Source of the DNA: Flavobacterium sp. | GTDB taxonomy: Bacteria; Bacteroidota; Bacteroidia; Flavobacteriales; Flavobacteriaceae | NCBI RefSeq assembly: GCF_024305175.1 | Contig: NZ_JAMWYY010000007.1 | Coordinates: 1 to 64,000 of the forward strand | Length of the DNA: 64,000 nt | Direction: 5' to 3' | Shown: positions 1-8,294 of the stretch, in pieces | How the letters are laid out: each line of letters starts with the position of its first letter | Position numbering within the stretch: the stretch's first letter is position 1 | Made by a program: the position numbers and the translations under genes | Notes under the pieces: model-generated | The model's database searches: none | What the model saw: only the letters and a program-made list of their open reading frames with translations | What the model was told of the DNA's origin: nothing

Positions 1-332
1 GATATATTCAGTTTCTCTTTTAAAGCCCGAATCATTGATAAACTTAATTTCCTTTTTCCTGAAAGAATTTCAGATTTTCGGGAACGAGCACCTAAAATTT
101 CAGAGAGTTGAGCATCGGAAATGTTCAGTTGCTCCATCCGATATTTTATAGCTTCTAGTGGAGTTGGCTCAGGAACGGGATAATGTTCATCTTCATACTT
201 CTTAACTAACATTGAGAGAATTTCCAGTTCATCAGACTCTGGTGTATCAGGCTGCAAGTCCATTTGCATCAGTTCATAGATGCGCGCAAGTGTATCTTCG
301 TATTGCGAGTCATTTTTTATCAGTCTTAACAT
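1..332 (-). CDS. higA: HigA-type antitoxin, HTH (XRE) family, C-terminus truncated by window edge
   Basis: Manual translation of the minus strand from ATG at 332: MLRLIKNDSQYEDTLARIYELMQMDLQPDTPESDELEILSMLVKKYEDEHYPVPEPTPLEAIKYRMEQLNISDAQLSEILGARSRKSEILSGKRKLSLSMIRALKEKLNI. HTH region resembles the HigA/COG5499 type. Overlaps the end of the HigB ORF. Confidence 0.8.
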   Translation of the reverse strand, partial: MLRLIKNDSQYEDTLARIYELMQMDLQPDTPESDELEILSMLVKKYEDEHYPVPEPTPLEAIKYRMEQLNISDAQLSEILGARSRKSEILSGKRKLSLSMIRALKEKLNI

Positions 333-627
333 AGCTAATCTCTTTTGCGTTAATCTTATCGTACTCCTTATGTGTTCCTAGCCAGACTATAAATACTATC
401 TTCAGTCGGTACTCAATATCCACTATCAGCCGGTAGGTGTTGCCATGAATATTAAAAACAACACGCTTGCTTGTCAGTACCGAGGCATTGCCATACTGGC
501 CATTCAAATCGTTCGGGCTGCTCCAATCGGCAGCAGTCACTTCTTTATACCAGTATTGGAGCGGCCTTTCTGCATCCGGAAATTGCTCCCAATAGTTCTT
601 TAAGGTTTTTACAGCAATTATTCTCAT
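310..627 (-). CDS. higB: HigB-type mRNA interferase toxin (RelE/HigB family)
   Basis: ORF MRIIAVKTLKNYWEQFPDAERPLQYWYKEV...NDLNGQYGNASVLTSKRVVFNIHGNTYRLIVDIEYRLKIVFIVWLGTHKEYDKIN; typical HigB signature, toxin-first order, overlaps higA. Confidence 0.85.
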   Translation of the reverse strand: MRIIAVKTLKNYWEQFPDAERPLQYWYKEVTAADWSSPNDLNGQYGNASVLTSKRVVFNIHGNTYRLIVDIEYRLKIVFIVWLGTHKEYDKINAKEISYVKTDKK

Positions 628-643
628 TGCAAATATATAAAAT

Positions 644-662
644 TGTTACCAAATTGGTAACA
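644..662. promoter_or_regulatory. Candidate operator: 19-bp palindrome TGTTACCAAATTGGTAACA upstream of higBA
   Basis: TGTTACCAA-A-TTGGTAACA is a perfect inverted repeat 17 bp upstream of the higB ATG; a TATATTTG box (TAnnTTTG) lies at 630-637 on the minus strand. Confidence 0.6.
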
Positions 663-721
663 TGTTTGAAGATTTCTTTTCGCTTATGTTGTAATTGTAG
701 CCGCACTGGGGCGATAATTAA

Positions 722-2077
722 TTATCTGCATATTCGGAGAACACCTTTACCTTCAAGCTTTTCATTCCCCGTCATATTAAGCTTGGCTTTTAGCTCTCTA
801 ATTTCTTTTTCCATTTTTGAAATAATTGCTCTTGTATCGTCAGGTGGAAGATCAGTTTTAGCGTTCCCCAATCTCTCCTGTAATTGCTTCATTTCCTTTC
901 CGATAGACTTCTGCTCAGTAATAGCATACTCTTCGGTCTGCTTTACCGATTGATGGCCTAGCATTTCTTTAACTACATGAATAGGTACATCATTATTTAG
1001 CGTTACAGTGCTTCCGAAAGTACGCCTGGCTTTATGTGTATTCAATGTACTTTGAATGCCGCACAGGTCAGCTATCTCTTTGAGATAGGCGTTCATCTTC
1101 TGGTTTGAAGTTACCGGAAGGACAGAATTTCGTTCCAGGCAAATCGGATGGTTTTTGTAACGTTCCATAATAGCTTTGGCTTTAGGCAGTAGAGGTATAT
1201 TAATATTACTGCCTGTTTTCTGCCTTTCGGTAATAATCCACATTTCACCATCAATGCCGATTTTCACATCGGTTTTCTTCAGGTTGAAAGCGTCTATGTA
1301 CGCAAGTCCTGTATAGCATTGGAATACGAAAATGTCCCTTACCGCCGCCAGGCGTGGTGTAGAGAAAGTATGATTTTCCAATAGTGCTAGTTCATGGCTG
1401 CTAAGCGGTTTCTTAGGTACTTTAATTTTCTTAGCCTTAAAGCGTTTGAAAGGGTCGTGGGTAATAATTTCCTTGTCAATAGCCCGAAGTACAATTTTCT
1501 TGAAGTTTGTTATGTACTTTACTGCTGTATTGTTGCTGATATTCTTTACGGTCTTCAGGTAGAATTCGTAATCCTTAATGAATTCGAAGTTAAGCTCCCG
1601 AAAATCCATATCCTGCATATCGTACTTGAAGCGTACAAATTCCTTTATGTGCTTTTTTGATATTTCAAATCGCGTATGCGTACCGATAGCATATTCACCT
1701 CTTTTTACCAATGCCAGAAGTTCGTCATTATGGAGCTGGAACTCTTCTACAATCATAGCTTTGTCAGTTGACTTGCCCAATACATAATCCATCAGCTTTT
1801 GGCTGGTAATTGGCCGCCCATGATTTATGAGCTCATTAATGTACTGATGGACTTTTGTCTGTAGTGTATCCAGAAAGAAGTTAGTGGTTCGGGCATCTTC
1901 ACGGTTTCCTGTGGCACGCTCTTTACCTTGGTCCCAACGTGTAGCATCCCATTTTCTCCGGGTAGAGGTTTCCTTTGGAATACCGTCAACGGTAATCCCC
2001 AGGTAAATCATTTTCTCATTGGTCTCTTTTCGCGGGGTCTTCAGAAAGAAGGTTATCCCAAAACTTGCTGCTAGCAT
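722..2077 (-). CDS. Site-specific tyrosine recombinase (phage integrase family, Bacteroidota type)
   Basis: 451-aa ORF with SAM-like core-binding region and catalytic region (FQCYTGLAYIDAF..., NTHKARRTFGSTVTLNNDVPIHVVKEMLGHQSVKQTEEYA). Confidence 0.92.
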   Translation of the reverse strand: MLAASFGITFFLKTPRKETNEKMIYLGITVDGIPKETSTRRKWDATRWDQGKERATGNREDARTTNFFLDTLQTKVHQYINELINHGRPITSQKLMDYVLGKSTDKAMIVEEFQLHNDELLALVKRGEYAIGTHTRFEISKKHIKEFVRFKYDMQDMDFRELNFEFIKDYEFYLKTVKNISNNTAVKYITNFKKIVLRAIDKEIITHDPFKRFKAKKIKVPKKPLSSHELALLENHTFSTPRLAAVRDIFVFQCYTGLAYIDAFNLKKTDVKIGIDGEMWIITERQKTGSNINIPLLPKAKAIMERYKNHPICLERNSVLPVTSNQKMNAYLKEIADLCGIQSTLNTHKARRTFGSTVTLNNDVPIHVVKEMLGHQSVKQTEEYAITEQKSIGKEMKQLQERLGNAKTDLPPDDTRAIISKMEKEIRELKAKLNMTGNEKLEGKGVLRICR

Positions 2078-2179
2078 AATTCAACATTTTAAGTATTAAT
2101 AAAATTAGAATTATAGCGTCCTTAAATCAAGATGTTAAGCAGGCTTATTAGCTGACAGTCAAAACATTAAATCACATTC

Positions 2180-2227
2180 TGTGGCACATTTTCCAAACTG
2201 TTCAATGTGCCACAAAAGTGCCACAAA
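2180..2227. repeat. Cluster of three GTGCCACA-type repeats (one inverted, two direct at 11-bp period) between integrase and tRNA
   Basis: TGTGGCACATT (2180-2190) is the reverse complement of AATGTGCCACA (2204-2214); GTGCCACAAA occurs at 2207-2216 and 2218-2227. Confidence 0.7.
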
Positions 2228-2267
2228 TCACTGTGCATTTTTCAAAATTTTGACCGTACAGGGATAA

Positions 2268-2304
2268 AATAAAAAAACCTGCAACTTCGTAAAGTGCAGG
2301 TTTT
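2268..2304 (-). terminator. Rho-independent terminator downstream of tRNA-Val
   Basis: AAAACCTGCA-acttcgtaaag-TGCAGGTTTT hairpin, followed on the minus strand by a T-rich tract. Confidence 0.7.
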
Positions 2305-2348
2305 CTGTGATTTAGCTTACTTTATATAAAATAAAGTTAGATTTTAGT

Positions 2349-2422
2349 GGGCGATGAGGGGTTCGAACCCCCGACCCCCTCGGTGTAAACGAGGTGCTCT
2401 GAACCAGCTGAGCTAATCGCCC
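2349..2422 (-). tRNA. tRNA-Val (anticodon UAC)
   Basis: Minus strand GGGCGATTAGCTCAGCTGGTTCAGAGCACCTCGTTTACACCGAGGGGGTCGGGGGTTCGAACCCCTCATCGCCC: acceptor GGGCGAT/ATCGCCC, anticodon loop TTTACAC, TTCGAAC T-loop. Confidence 0.95.
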
Positions 2423-2515
2423 CAATATGTTGCAGTACTTAACCGTGACCAGTTTCGTATTGCGACTGCAAATATAACCCGGTTTTTAGTAATTACAAGT
2501 TTTAGAGGTAAAATT

Positions 2516-2890
2516 TTATTGCTTTTTTACTTCTTTGAGTAGCACCTTATTTTCATAATTAACCATTACAACTTCAATGGGCTCTCCTTTAGCAGTTTCG
2601 CTTTCTATTACGTAAACAGTACCTCCTTTATATTTTTCTTTACTTTTGGAAAAATCCACATCTCCATCCTGAACAGAATTCCTTATATCGTTAAGCGTTA
2701 CCCATTTTTCATCAAGCGTTTTTTGTGCTTCTGCAGAAATAGTCATATTCTTGCTGCGTATGTTTTTAAGTACTCGGCAGTTGGGTAAATAGCAAAACTC
2801 AGCCTTTTTGTTGGCTAAAAAAAACATAAGGAACATCACTCCTATTAGCATTCCGAAAAGGTAATATGCAAGCCTGAATTTAAATTTCAT
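2516..2890 (-). CDS. DUF4258-like membrane-anchored protein
   Basis: 124-aa ORF with N-terminal TM helix and a SKSKEKYKGGTVYVIE...VMVNYENKVLLKEV region resembling DUF4258; 9 bp downstream of the proline dehydrogenase gene. Confidence 0.6.
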   Translation of the reverse strand: MKFKFRLAYYLFGMLIGVMFLMFFLANKKAEFCYLPNCRVLKNIRSKNMTISAEAQKTLDEKWVTLNDIRNSVQDGDVDFSKSKEKYKGGTVYVIESETAKGEPIEVVMVNYENKVLLKEVKKQ

Positions 2891-2898
2891 TGTATTAT

Positions 2899-4068
2899 CT
2901 AATTTAGTTTCCTTCGCTTTCTTTCAGCGCTTATAAGGTTAAGTTCCCTGCTGGTTTGTCCTGCTACAGATGTATTTTCTTCTGCCCGCCTTATCAGGTA
3001 GGGCATTACATCTCTTACAGGGCCAAAAGGTAAATATTTTGCAACATTGTAGCCGCTTGCGGCCAGGTTAAAGCTAATATTGTCGCTCATGCCATACAAC
3101 TGCCCAAACCAGATGCGGTTGTCTGTTGCTGCTATAGTATTAGCATGCATCAACTGCATCAGCTTATAAGAGCTTTCTTCATTATGTGTCCCGGCAAAAA
3201 TAGCCATGGTATCTATATGCTCAATCATATAGGCTATACAGGCATCATAATTATCGTCTGTAGCCTGTTTAGAAATGCATATCGGCGACTTATATCCTTT
3301 TTCTTCGGCACGCTTGTTTTCTTTTTCCATATAGGCGCCACGAACTACTTTCATCCCTATATAAAAACCTTCCTGCTTTGCCTGCTCATGTAGATTTTTA
3401 AGATAATCGAGCCTGTCCCAGCGATACATCTGAAGTGTATTAAAAACTATAGTTTTTTCTTTATTATACTTCTGCATCATTTGTGTTACAAGTGCATCGG
3501 CAGCATCCTGCATCCAGCTTTCCTCAGCATCAATAAGTAATGCTACATCATTATCATGAGCCGATTTGCAAACCTGCTCAAAACGTTCCACTACCCTTCT
3601 CCATTCTGCCTGTTCAGTTTCATTGAGTTCCTTACCCTCACCAAGCTTTTCATAAAGTTCAAACCTGCCAAAGCCGGTTGGCTTAAACACTGCAAAAGGT
3701 ATAGCATTCTTTTCTTTTGCAAAAACAATGGTTTTAAGCGTTTTCTGCAATGCCATATCAAATTCCATCTCGTCTTCTTTGGCTTCTACAGAATAATCCA
3801 GTACCGAGGATACCCCTTTAGTGTACATTTTATCTACCACCGGCAGGCAATCCTCTTCTGTAGTACCACCACAAAAATGATCAAATACTGTAGCCCTTAT
3901 AAGCCCTTCTACCGGAAGGTGTGCCTTTAACGCAAAATTGGTAACCGCAGTACCTATGCGCACAAGCGGCTGCGAGGCAATCATTTTAAATAAAAAATAG
4001 GCCCTGTCCAGTTCGGTATCGCTTTTAAGGGAAAATGCAACTTCGGTATTATTAAATATTTTTTCCAT
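2899..4068 (-). CDS. Proline dehydrogenase
   Basis: ORF 2899..4161, start probably MEKIFNNTEVAFSL at 4068; motifs VFKPTGFGR, LLIDAEESWMQDA, MKVVRGAYMEKE, GTHNEESSY, PYLIRRAEENTSVAGQ typical of ProDH. Confidence 0.9.
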   Translation of the reverse strand: MEKIFNNTEVAFSLKSDTELDRAYFLFKMIASQPLVRIGTAVTNFALKAHLPVEGLIRATVFDHFCGGTTEEDCLPVVDKMYTKGVSSVLDYSVEAKEDEMEFDMALQKTLKTIVFAKEKNAIPFAVFKPTGFGRFELYEKLGEGKELNETEQAEWRRVVERFEQVCKSAHDNDVALLIDAEESWMQDAADALVTQMMQKYNKEKTIVFNTLQMYRWDRLDYLKNLHEQAKQEGFYIGMKVVRGAYMEKENKRAEEKGYKSPICISKQATDDNYDACIAYMIEHIDTMAIFAGTHNEESSYKLMQLMHANTIAATDNRIWFGQLYGMSDNISFNLAASGYNVAKYLPFGPVRDVMPYLIRRAEENTSVAGQTSRELNLISAERKRRKLN

Positions 4069-4159
4069 TGCTTTTAAAGAAATTTGTGCAAATATAAATA
4101 CTGCACAAGAATTAATAATATAATTTGCCTTATTTTGCGGATATTTAAATTCATTAAAC

Positions 4160-5227
4160 ATGGAAGCTGTAAAAACAGCAGATTATACAATTTTCTTTAA
4201 TGACGACTGCTATCTGTGGCTGTACGAAAATGTAAGGCTTAACCGCTACTCTATGGCAGTTATAATTACCGACAGCAATACACAGCAGTACTGCCTTCCT
4301 TTATTTTTACAGCGTTTTGAAACCGACCTGCCCATAGAGATCATAGAACTTGAGCCGGGAGAAGAAAACAAAACTATCGAAACCTGCACACAGGTTTGGC
4401 AAACACTGGCAGATATAAGCGCCGACAGGAAAAGCATTATTATTAATCTGGGCGGTGGCGCAGTGACAGATCTTGGCGGATTTATAGCAGCTACATTTAA
4501 ACGCGGTATAGATTTTATAAACATCCCTACCTCTCTGCTTGGTATGGTAGATGCCGCAATTGGCGGTAAAACCGGGGTAGATTTAGGGAGCCTTAAAAAT
4601 CAGGTAGGTATTATCCGCAATCCTGTTGCGGTACTGGCTGACACTTCATACCTGGCAACCCTGCCTGCTGAAGAAATACGTTCCGGCTTTGCAGAAATGC
4701 TTAAACACGGTTTAATATATGATAAAAAATATTGGGAAAACGTAGTAAGCCTTACCAACTTAACCAATGATGATTTAGATGCAGCCATTAAACGCTCGGT
4801 TGAAATTAAAATGGGGGTTGTTGAGCAGGATCCTTTCGAGAAAAACATTCGCAAAATTTTAAATTTCGGACACACGCTTGGGCATGCAATAGAATCGTAT
4901 TTTCTTGAAAGTAGGGATAAAAAGATACTTTTACATGGAGAAGCAATAGCTGCCGGAATGATACTGGAGGCTCATTTATCTATGCAAAAAAAGATGCTCT
5001 CTGAAAATGAATATAATTACATTAAAGAAGTGCTTACAGGCGTATTCGGGAAACTTGAAATTACAGAAAATGATGAGACAGAGATTATAAAATTGCTACT
5101 GCACGACAAAAAAAATGAATTTGGCTTAGTGAAGTTTGTGTTATTGCAGGAAACAGGAAAAGCGGTTATAGATCAGGAAGCTGATAACCCTTTAATTTAC
5201 AATGCATTCCGCGACTACCAAAACTAA
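4160..5227 (+). CDS. aroB: 3-dehydroquinate synthase
   Basis: 355 aa; motifs NLGGGAVTDLGGFIAATFKRGIDFINIPTSLLGMVDAAIGGKTGVD and NFGHTLGHAIE. Confidence 0.95.
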   Translation: MEAVKTADYTIFFNDDCYLWLYENVRLNRYSMAVIITDSNTQQYCLPLFLQRFETDLPIEIIELEPGEENKTIETCTQVWQTLADISADRKSIIINLGGGAVTDLGGFIAATFKRGIDFINIPTSLLGMVDAAIGGKTGVDLGSLKNQVGIIRNPVAVLADTSYLATLPAEEIRSGFAEMLKHGLIYDKKYWENVVSLTNLTNDDLDAAIKRSVEIKMGVVEQDPFEKNIRKILNFGHTLGHAIESYFLESRDKKILLHGEAIAAGMILEAHLSMQKKMLSENEYNYIKEVLTGVFGKLEITENDETEIIKLLLHDKKNEFGLVKFVLLQETGKAVIDQEADNPLIYNAFRDYQN

Positions 5228-5284
5228 CAATTTTTTAAGAGAATAGTTTTTAAATACGTTGTATATTTTTTTACATTTGTCGCA

Positions 5285-5461
5285 ATGAAAAAAGTAAACA
5301 GCATCTTTTCCCATTGCGGTACTATCAGTAAATACAGGGCATTAGCAGATGTAAAGCCACTGGTTAAACTGCTTGTTAACATTGTGGCAGCCGATGTTTT
5401 TTGCGTTAAGGCAAACCAGCACGAAAAACTACAGATTATATATGCCAATCTCAGGGTTTGA
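5285..5461 (+). CDS. Small 58-aa ORF upstream of speA (possible leader ORF or small protein)
   Basis: MKKVNSIFSHCGTISKYRALADVKPLVKLLVNIVAADVFCVKANQHEKLQIIYANLRV*, below the 60-aa cutoff of the ORF track; TACATTTG box at 5272-5279 just upstream. Confidence 0.45.
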   Translation: MKKVNSIFSHCGTISKYRALADVKPLVKLLVNIVAADVFCVKANQHEKLQIIYANLRV

Positions 5462-5518
5462 AACCGTTCATATTTTCGCGTTTTAAAAATATAAACTTTC
5501 AAACTTTTAGCTACAGAA

Positions 5519-6919
5519 ATGAACACAAAGTATTCAGACCTCATTAACCAGACATATTATTTCCCGCAGGAAGAGTTTACATTAAATAAAGACAACCTGC
5601 TTTTCCACAACATCGACCTGATGAAGCTTGTAGAGAAATATGGTACGCCTTTAAAATTTACATATCTTCCGCAAATTTCCAACAACATTCGTAAAGCCAA
5701 AGAATGGTTCAGGGTGGCAATGGAGAAAAACAAATATGAAGGTAAATATTATTATTGCTATTGCACAAAAAGCTCTCATTTTGAGTATGTGATGAATGAG
5801 GCTTTTAAGAATAATATTCACATAGAAACCTCTGCCGCTTATGATATTAATATTGTTGAAAAACTGCTTGAAAACGGCAAGATCAACAAGAATACATACA
5901 TAATTTGCAACGGCTTTAAAAGAGATGAATATGTAAGCAACATTGCGAGGCTTATAAATAACGGGCATAACAAAACAATACCTATTATTGATAATTATGA
6001 AGAGCTCGACCTTTTACAGGAACAGATAAAAGGAAAGTTTAAAATAGGTATCCGTATTGCAGCCGAAGAAGAGCCTAAATTTGAATTTTATACCTCAAGG
6101 CTTGGTATCGGTTATCGCAACATCGTTCCGTTTTACAGGAAACAAATTCACGAAAATAAGAATGTAGAGCTTAAAATGCTCCACTTTTTTATCAATACAG
6201 GTATTCGTGACACTGCTTACTACTGGAACGAATTGCTTAAATGCCTAAAGGTATACATAAACCTTAAAAAAGAATGCCCGTCGTTAGACAGCCTTAATAT
6301 TGGTGGCGGTTTCCCAATCAAAAATTCGCTGGCGTTTGAATATGACTACCAGTACATGATTGACGAAATTGTGAACCAGATTAAAATTGCCTGTGAGGAG
6401 GCAGAAGTAGATGTACCGAACATTTTTACAGAATTCGGTTCTTTTACTGTAGGCGAAAGCGGTGGTGCCATATACCAAGTGTTGTACCAAAAACAACAAA
6501 ATGACAGGGAGAAATGGAATATGATAGATTCTTCTTTCATAACCACCCTACCCGATACATGGGCAATAAACAAGCGTTTTATAATGCTTGCTATTAACCG
6601 CTGGAATGAAAGTTATGAGCGCGTACTTTTAGGAGGCTTAACCTGCGACAGCGACGATTATTATAACTCTGAGCAGAATATGAACGCCATATACCTGCCA
6701 AAATATAATAAAGAAAAACCACTGTATATTGGCTTTTTTAACACAGGCGCCTATCAGGAAACCATTGGCGGCTATGGTGGGCTGCACCACTGCCTTATAC
6801 CGCAACCAAAGCATATATTAATAGACAGGGATGAAAATGGTATATTAGCGACAGAGGTTTTCTCTGAAATGCAGAAAGCTGAAGAAGTTTTAAAAATACT
6901 TGGTTACAATAAAGAATAA
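5519..6919 (+). CDS. speA: Arginine decarboxylase (short PLP-dependent alanine-racemase-fold type)
   Basis: 466 aa; YYYCYCTKSSHFEYVMNEAFKNNIHIETSAAYDINIVEKL, LNIGGGFPIKNS and TEFGSFTVGESG motifs. Confidence 0.88.
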   Translation: MNTKYSDLINQTYYFPQEEFTLNKDNLLFHNIDLMKLVEKYGTPLKFTYLPQISNNIRKAKEWFRVAMEKNKYEGKYYYCYCTKSSHFEYVMNEAFKNNIHIETSAAYDINIVEKLLENGKINKNTYIICNGFKRDEYVSNIARLINNGHNKTIPIIDNYEELDLLQEQIKGKFKIGIRIAAEEEPKFEFYTSRLGIGYRNIVPFYRKQIHENKNVELKMLHFFINTGIRDTAYYWNELLKCLKVYINLKKECPSLDSLNIGGGFPIKNSLAFEYDYQYMIDEIVNQIKIACEEAEVDVPNIFTEFGSFTVGESGGAIYQVLYQKQQNDREKWNMIDSSFITTLPDTWAINKRFIMLAINRWNESYERVLLGGLTCDSDDYYNSEQNMNAIYLPKYNKEKPLYIGFFNTGAYQETIGGYGGLHHCLIPQPKHILIDRDENGILATEVFSEMQKAEEVLKILGYNKE

Positions 6920-6941
6920 AACTGAATAAAAAACACCCGAA

Positions 6942-7913
6942 ATGAGTAAAGGACCTATAAGCCAGTTTATAGAAAAGCACTATCTGCATTTTAATGCCGC
7001 AGCTCTTGTAGATGCTGCAAAAGGCTATGAAAAACAGCTTGCTGACGGCGCTAAAATGATGGTAACGCTTGCCGGTGCCATGAGTACTGCAGAACTTGGC
7101 AAGAGCTTTGCCGAAATGATTCGCCGCGATAAAGTACAGATAATTTCGTGCACAGGAGCAAACCTTGAAGAAGATATTATGAACCTTGTTGCCCACAGCC
7201 ACTATGAGCGTGTGCCAAACTACAGGGACCTTACACCTGAGCAGGAATGGGATTTACTGGAAAGGGGCCTGAACCGTGTTACCGATACCTGTATACCGGA
7301 GCATGAGGCTTTCCGCCGCCTGCAAAAGCACATCCATAAAATATGGAAAGATGCTGATGACAAAGGCGAGCGCTACTTTCCGCATGAGTTTATGTACAAA
7401 ATGCTTTTAAGTGGTGTGCTGGAAGAATATTATGAAATAGACCTTAAGGATAGCTGGATGTATGCCGCAGCCGAAAAGAACCTGCCAATTATAGTACCGG
7501 GATGGGAAGACAGTACTATGGGTAACATATTTGCTTCTTATGTTATAAAAGGAGAACTTAAGGCTTCTACTATGAAATCGGGTATTGAGTATATGGCTTT
7601 CCTTGCCGACTGGTATACCAAAAATTGCAGCAACGGTATTGGTTTCTTCCAGATTGGCGGTGGTATTGCGGGAGATTTCCCTATATGCGTAGTGCCAATG
7701 CTATATCAGGACATGGAGATGCACGATGTACCTTTCTGGAGCTATTTCTGCCAGATATCAGATTCTACAACCAGCTATGGTTCCTATTCAGGGGCTGTGC
7801 CTAATGAAAAAATTACCTGGGGAAAACTTGATATAAAAACACCAAAATTTATCATAGAATCTGATGCAACTATCGTTGCACCGCTTATATTTGCCTACTT
7901 ATTAGATTTATAA
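6942..7913 (+). CDS. Deoxyhypusine synthase-like protein (bacterial DHS family)
   Basis: 323 aa; VTLAGAMSTAELGKSFAEMIRRDKVQIISCTGANLEEDIM; conserved WGK near the C-terminus (EKITWGKLDIKTPKFIIESDATIVAPLIFAYLL). Confidence 0.88.
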   Translation: MSKGPISQFIEKHYLHFNAAALVDAAKGYEKQLADGAKMMVTLAGAMSTAELGKSFAEMIRRDKVQIISCTGANLEEDIMNLVAHSHYERVPNYRDLTPEQEWDLLERGLNRVTDTCIPEHEAFRRLQKHIHKIWKDADDKGERYFPHEFMYKMLLSGVLEEYYEIDLKDSWMYAAAEKNLPIIVPGWEDSTMGNIFASYVIKGELKASTMKSGIEYMAFLADWYTKNCSNGIGFFQIGGGIAGDFPICVVPMLYQDMEMHDVPFWSYFCQISDSTTSYGSYSGAVPNEKITWGKLDIKTPKFIIESDATIVAPLIFAYLLDL

Positions 7914-7918
7914 TACCG

Positions 7919-8230
7919 ATGAAACGAGTAATTGTTGACTACGCTAAACTGACAAACGAGATTTTGACCTTATTGGTCGAAAAATTTCCGGAAGGCTATG
8001 ATGATTCAAACATTATACGCTTTAAAAATGCCAAGAATGAAACCATCGAGGCTGTAGAGGTTCGTACCGAAGATACCATATACCTTGTAAAAGTAAGTAC
8101 CAAGCTTGCCGACAGGATTGAGAATTTTGAAGATGACGATATGGTAGATGAGCCATCTGATGACATGGATGCACTTAAAGACCTTGAAATAGCCGATGAA
8201 GGCGGCGAAGAAGAAGAGGAAGACGAATAG
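7919..8230 (+). CDS. Conserved hypothetical protein with highly acidic C-terminal tail
   Basis: 103-aa ORF 6 bp after the DHS-like gene; C-terminus DDDMVDEPSDDMDALKDLEIADEGGEEEEEDE; followed by a terminator. Confidence 0.75.
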   Translation: MKRVIVDYAKLTNEILTLLVEKFPEGYDDSNIIRFKNAKNETIEAVEVRTEDTIYLVKVSTKLADRIENFEDDDMVDEPSDDMDALKDLEIADEGGEEEEEDE

Positions 8231-8253
8231 GTCTGAGACTTTAACTTATACTA

Positions 8254-8281
8254 AAAAGAACCCTTTACGGGTTCTTTTTTT
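8254..8281 (+). terminator. Rho-independent terminator
   Basis: AAAAAGAACCC-tttac-GGGTTCTTTTTTT. Confidence 0.85.
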
Positions 8282-8294
8282 GTTTGTAGAAATA

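Noticed and set aside
471-953. 160-aa plus-strand ORF across higB and the integrase end
   Set aside because: Antisense to two well-supported genes and spanning their intergenic gap.
5224-5544. 106-aa minus-strand ORF between aroB and speA
   Set aside because: Overlaps the more protein-like plus-strand 58-aa ORF and the speA start; no recognisable features.
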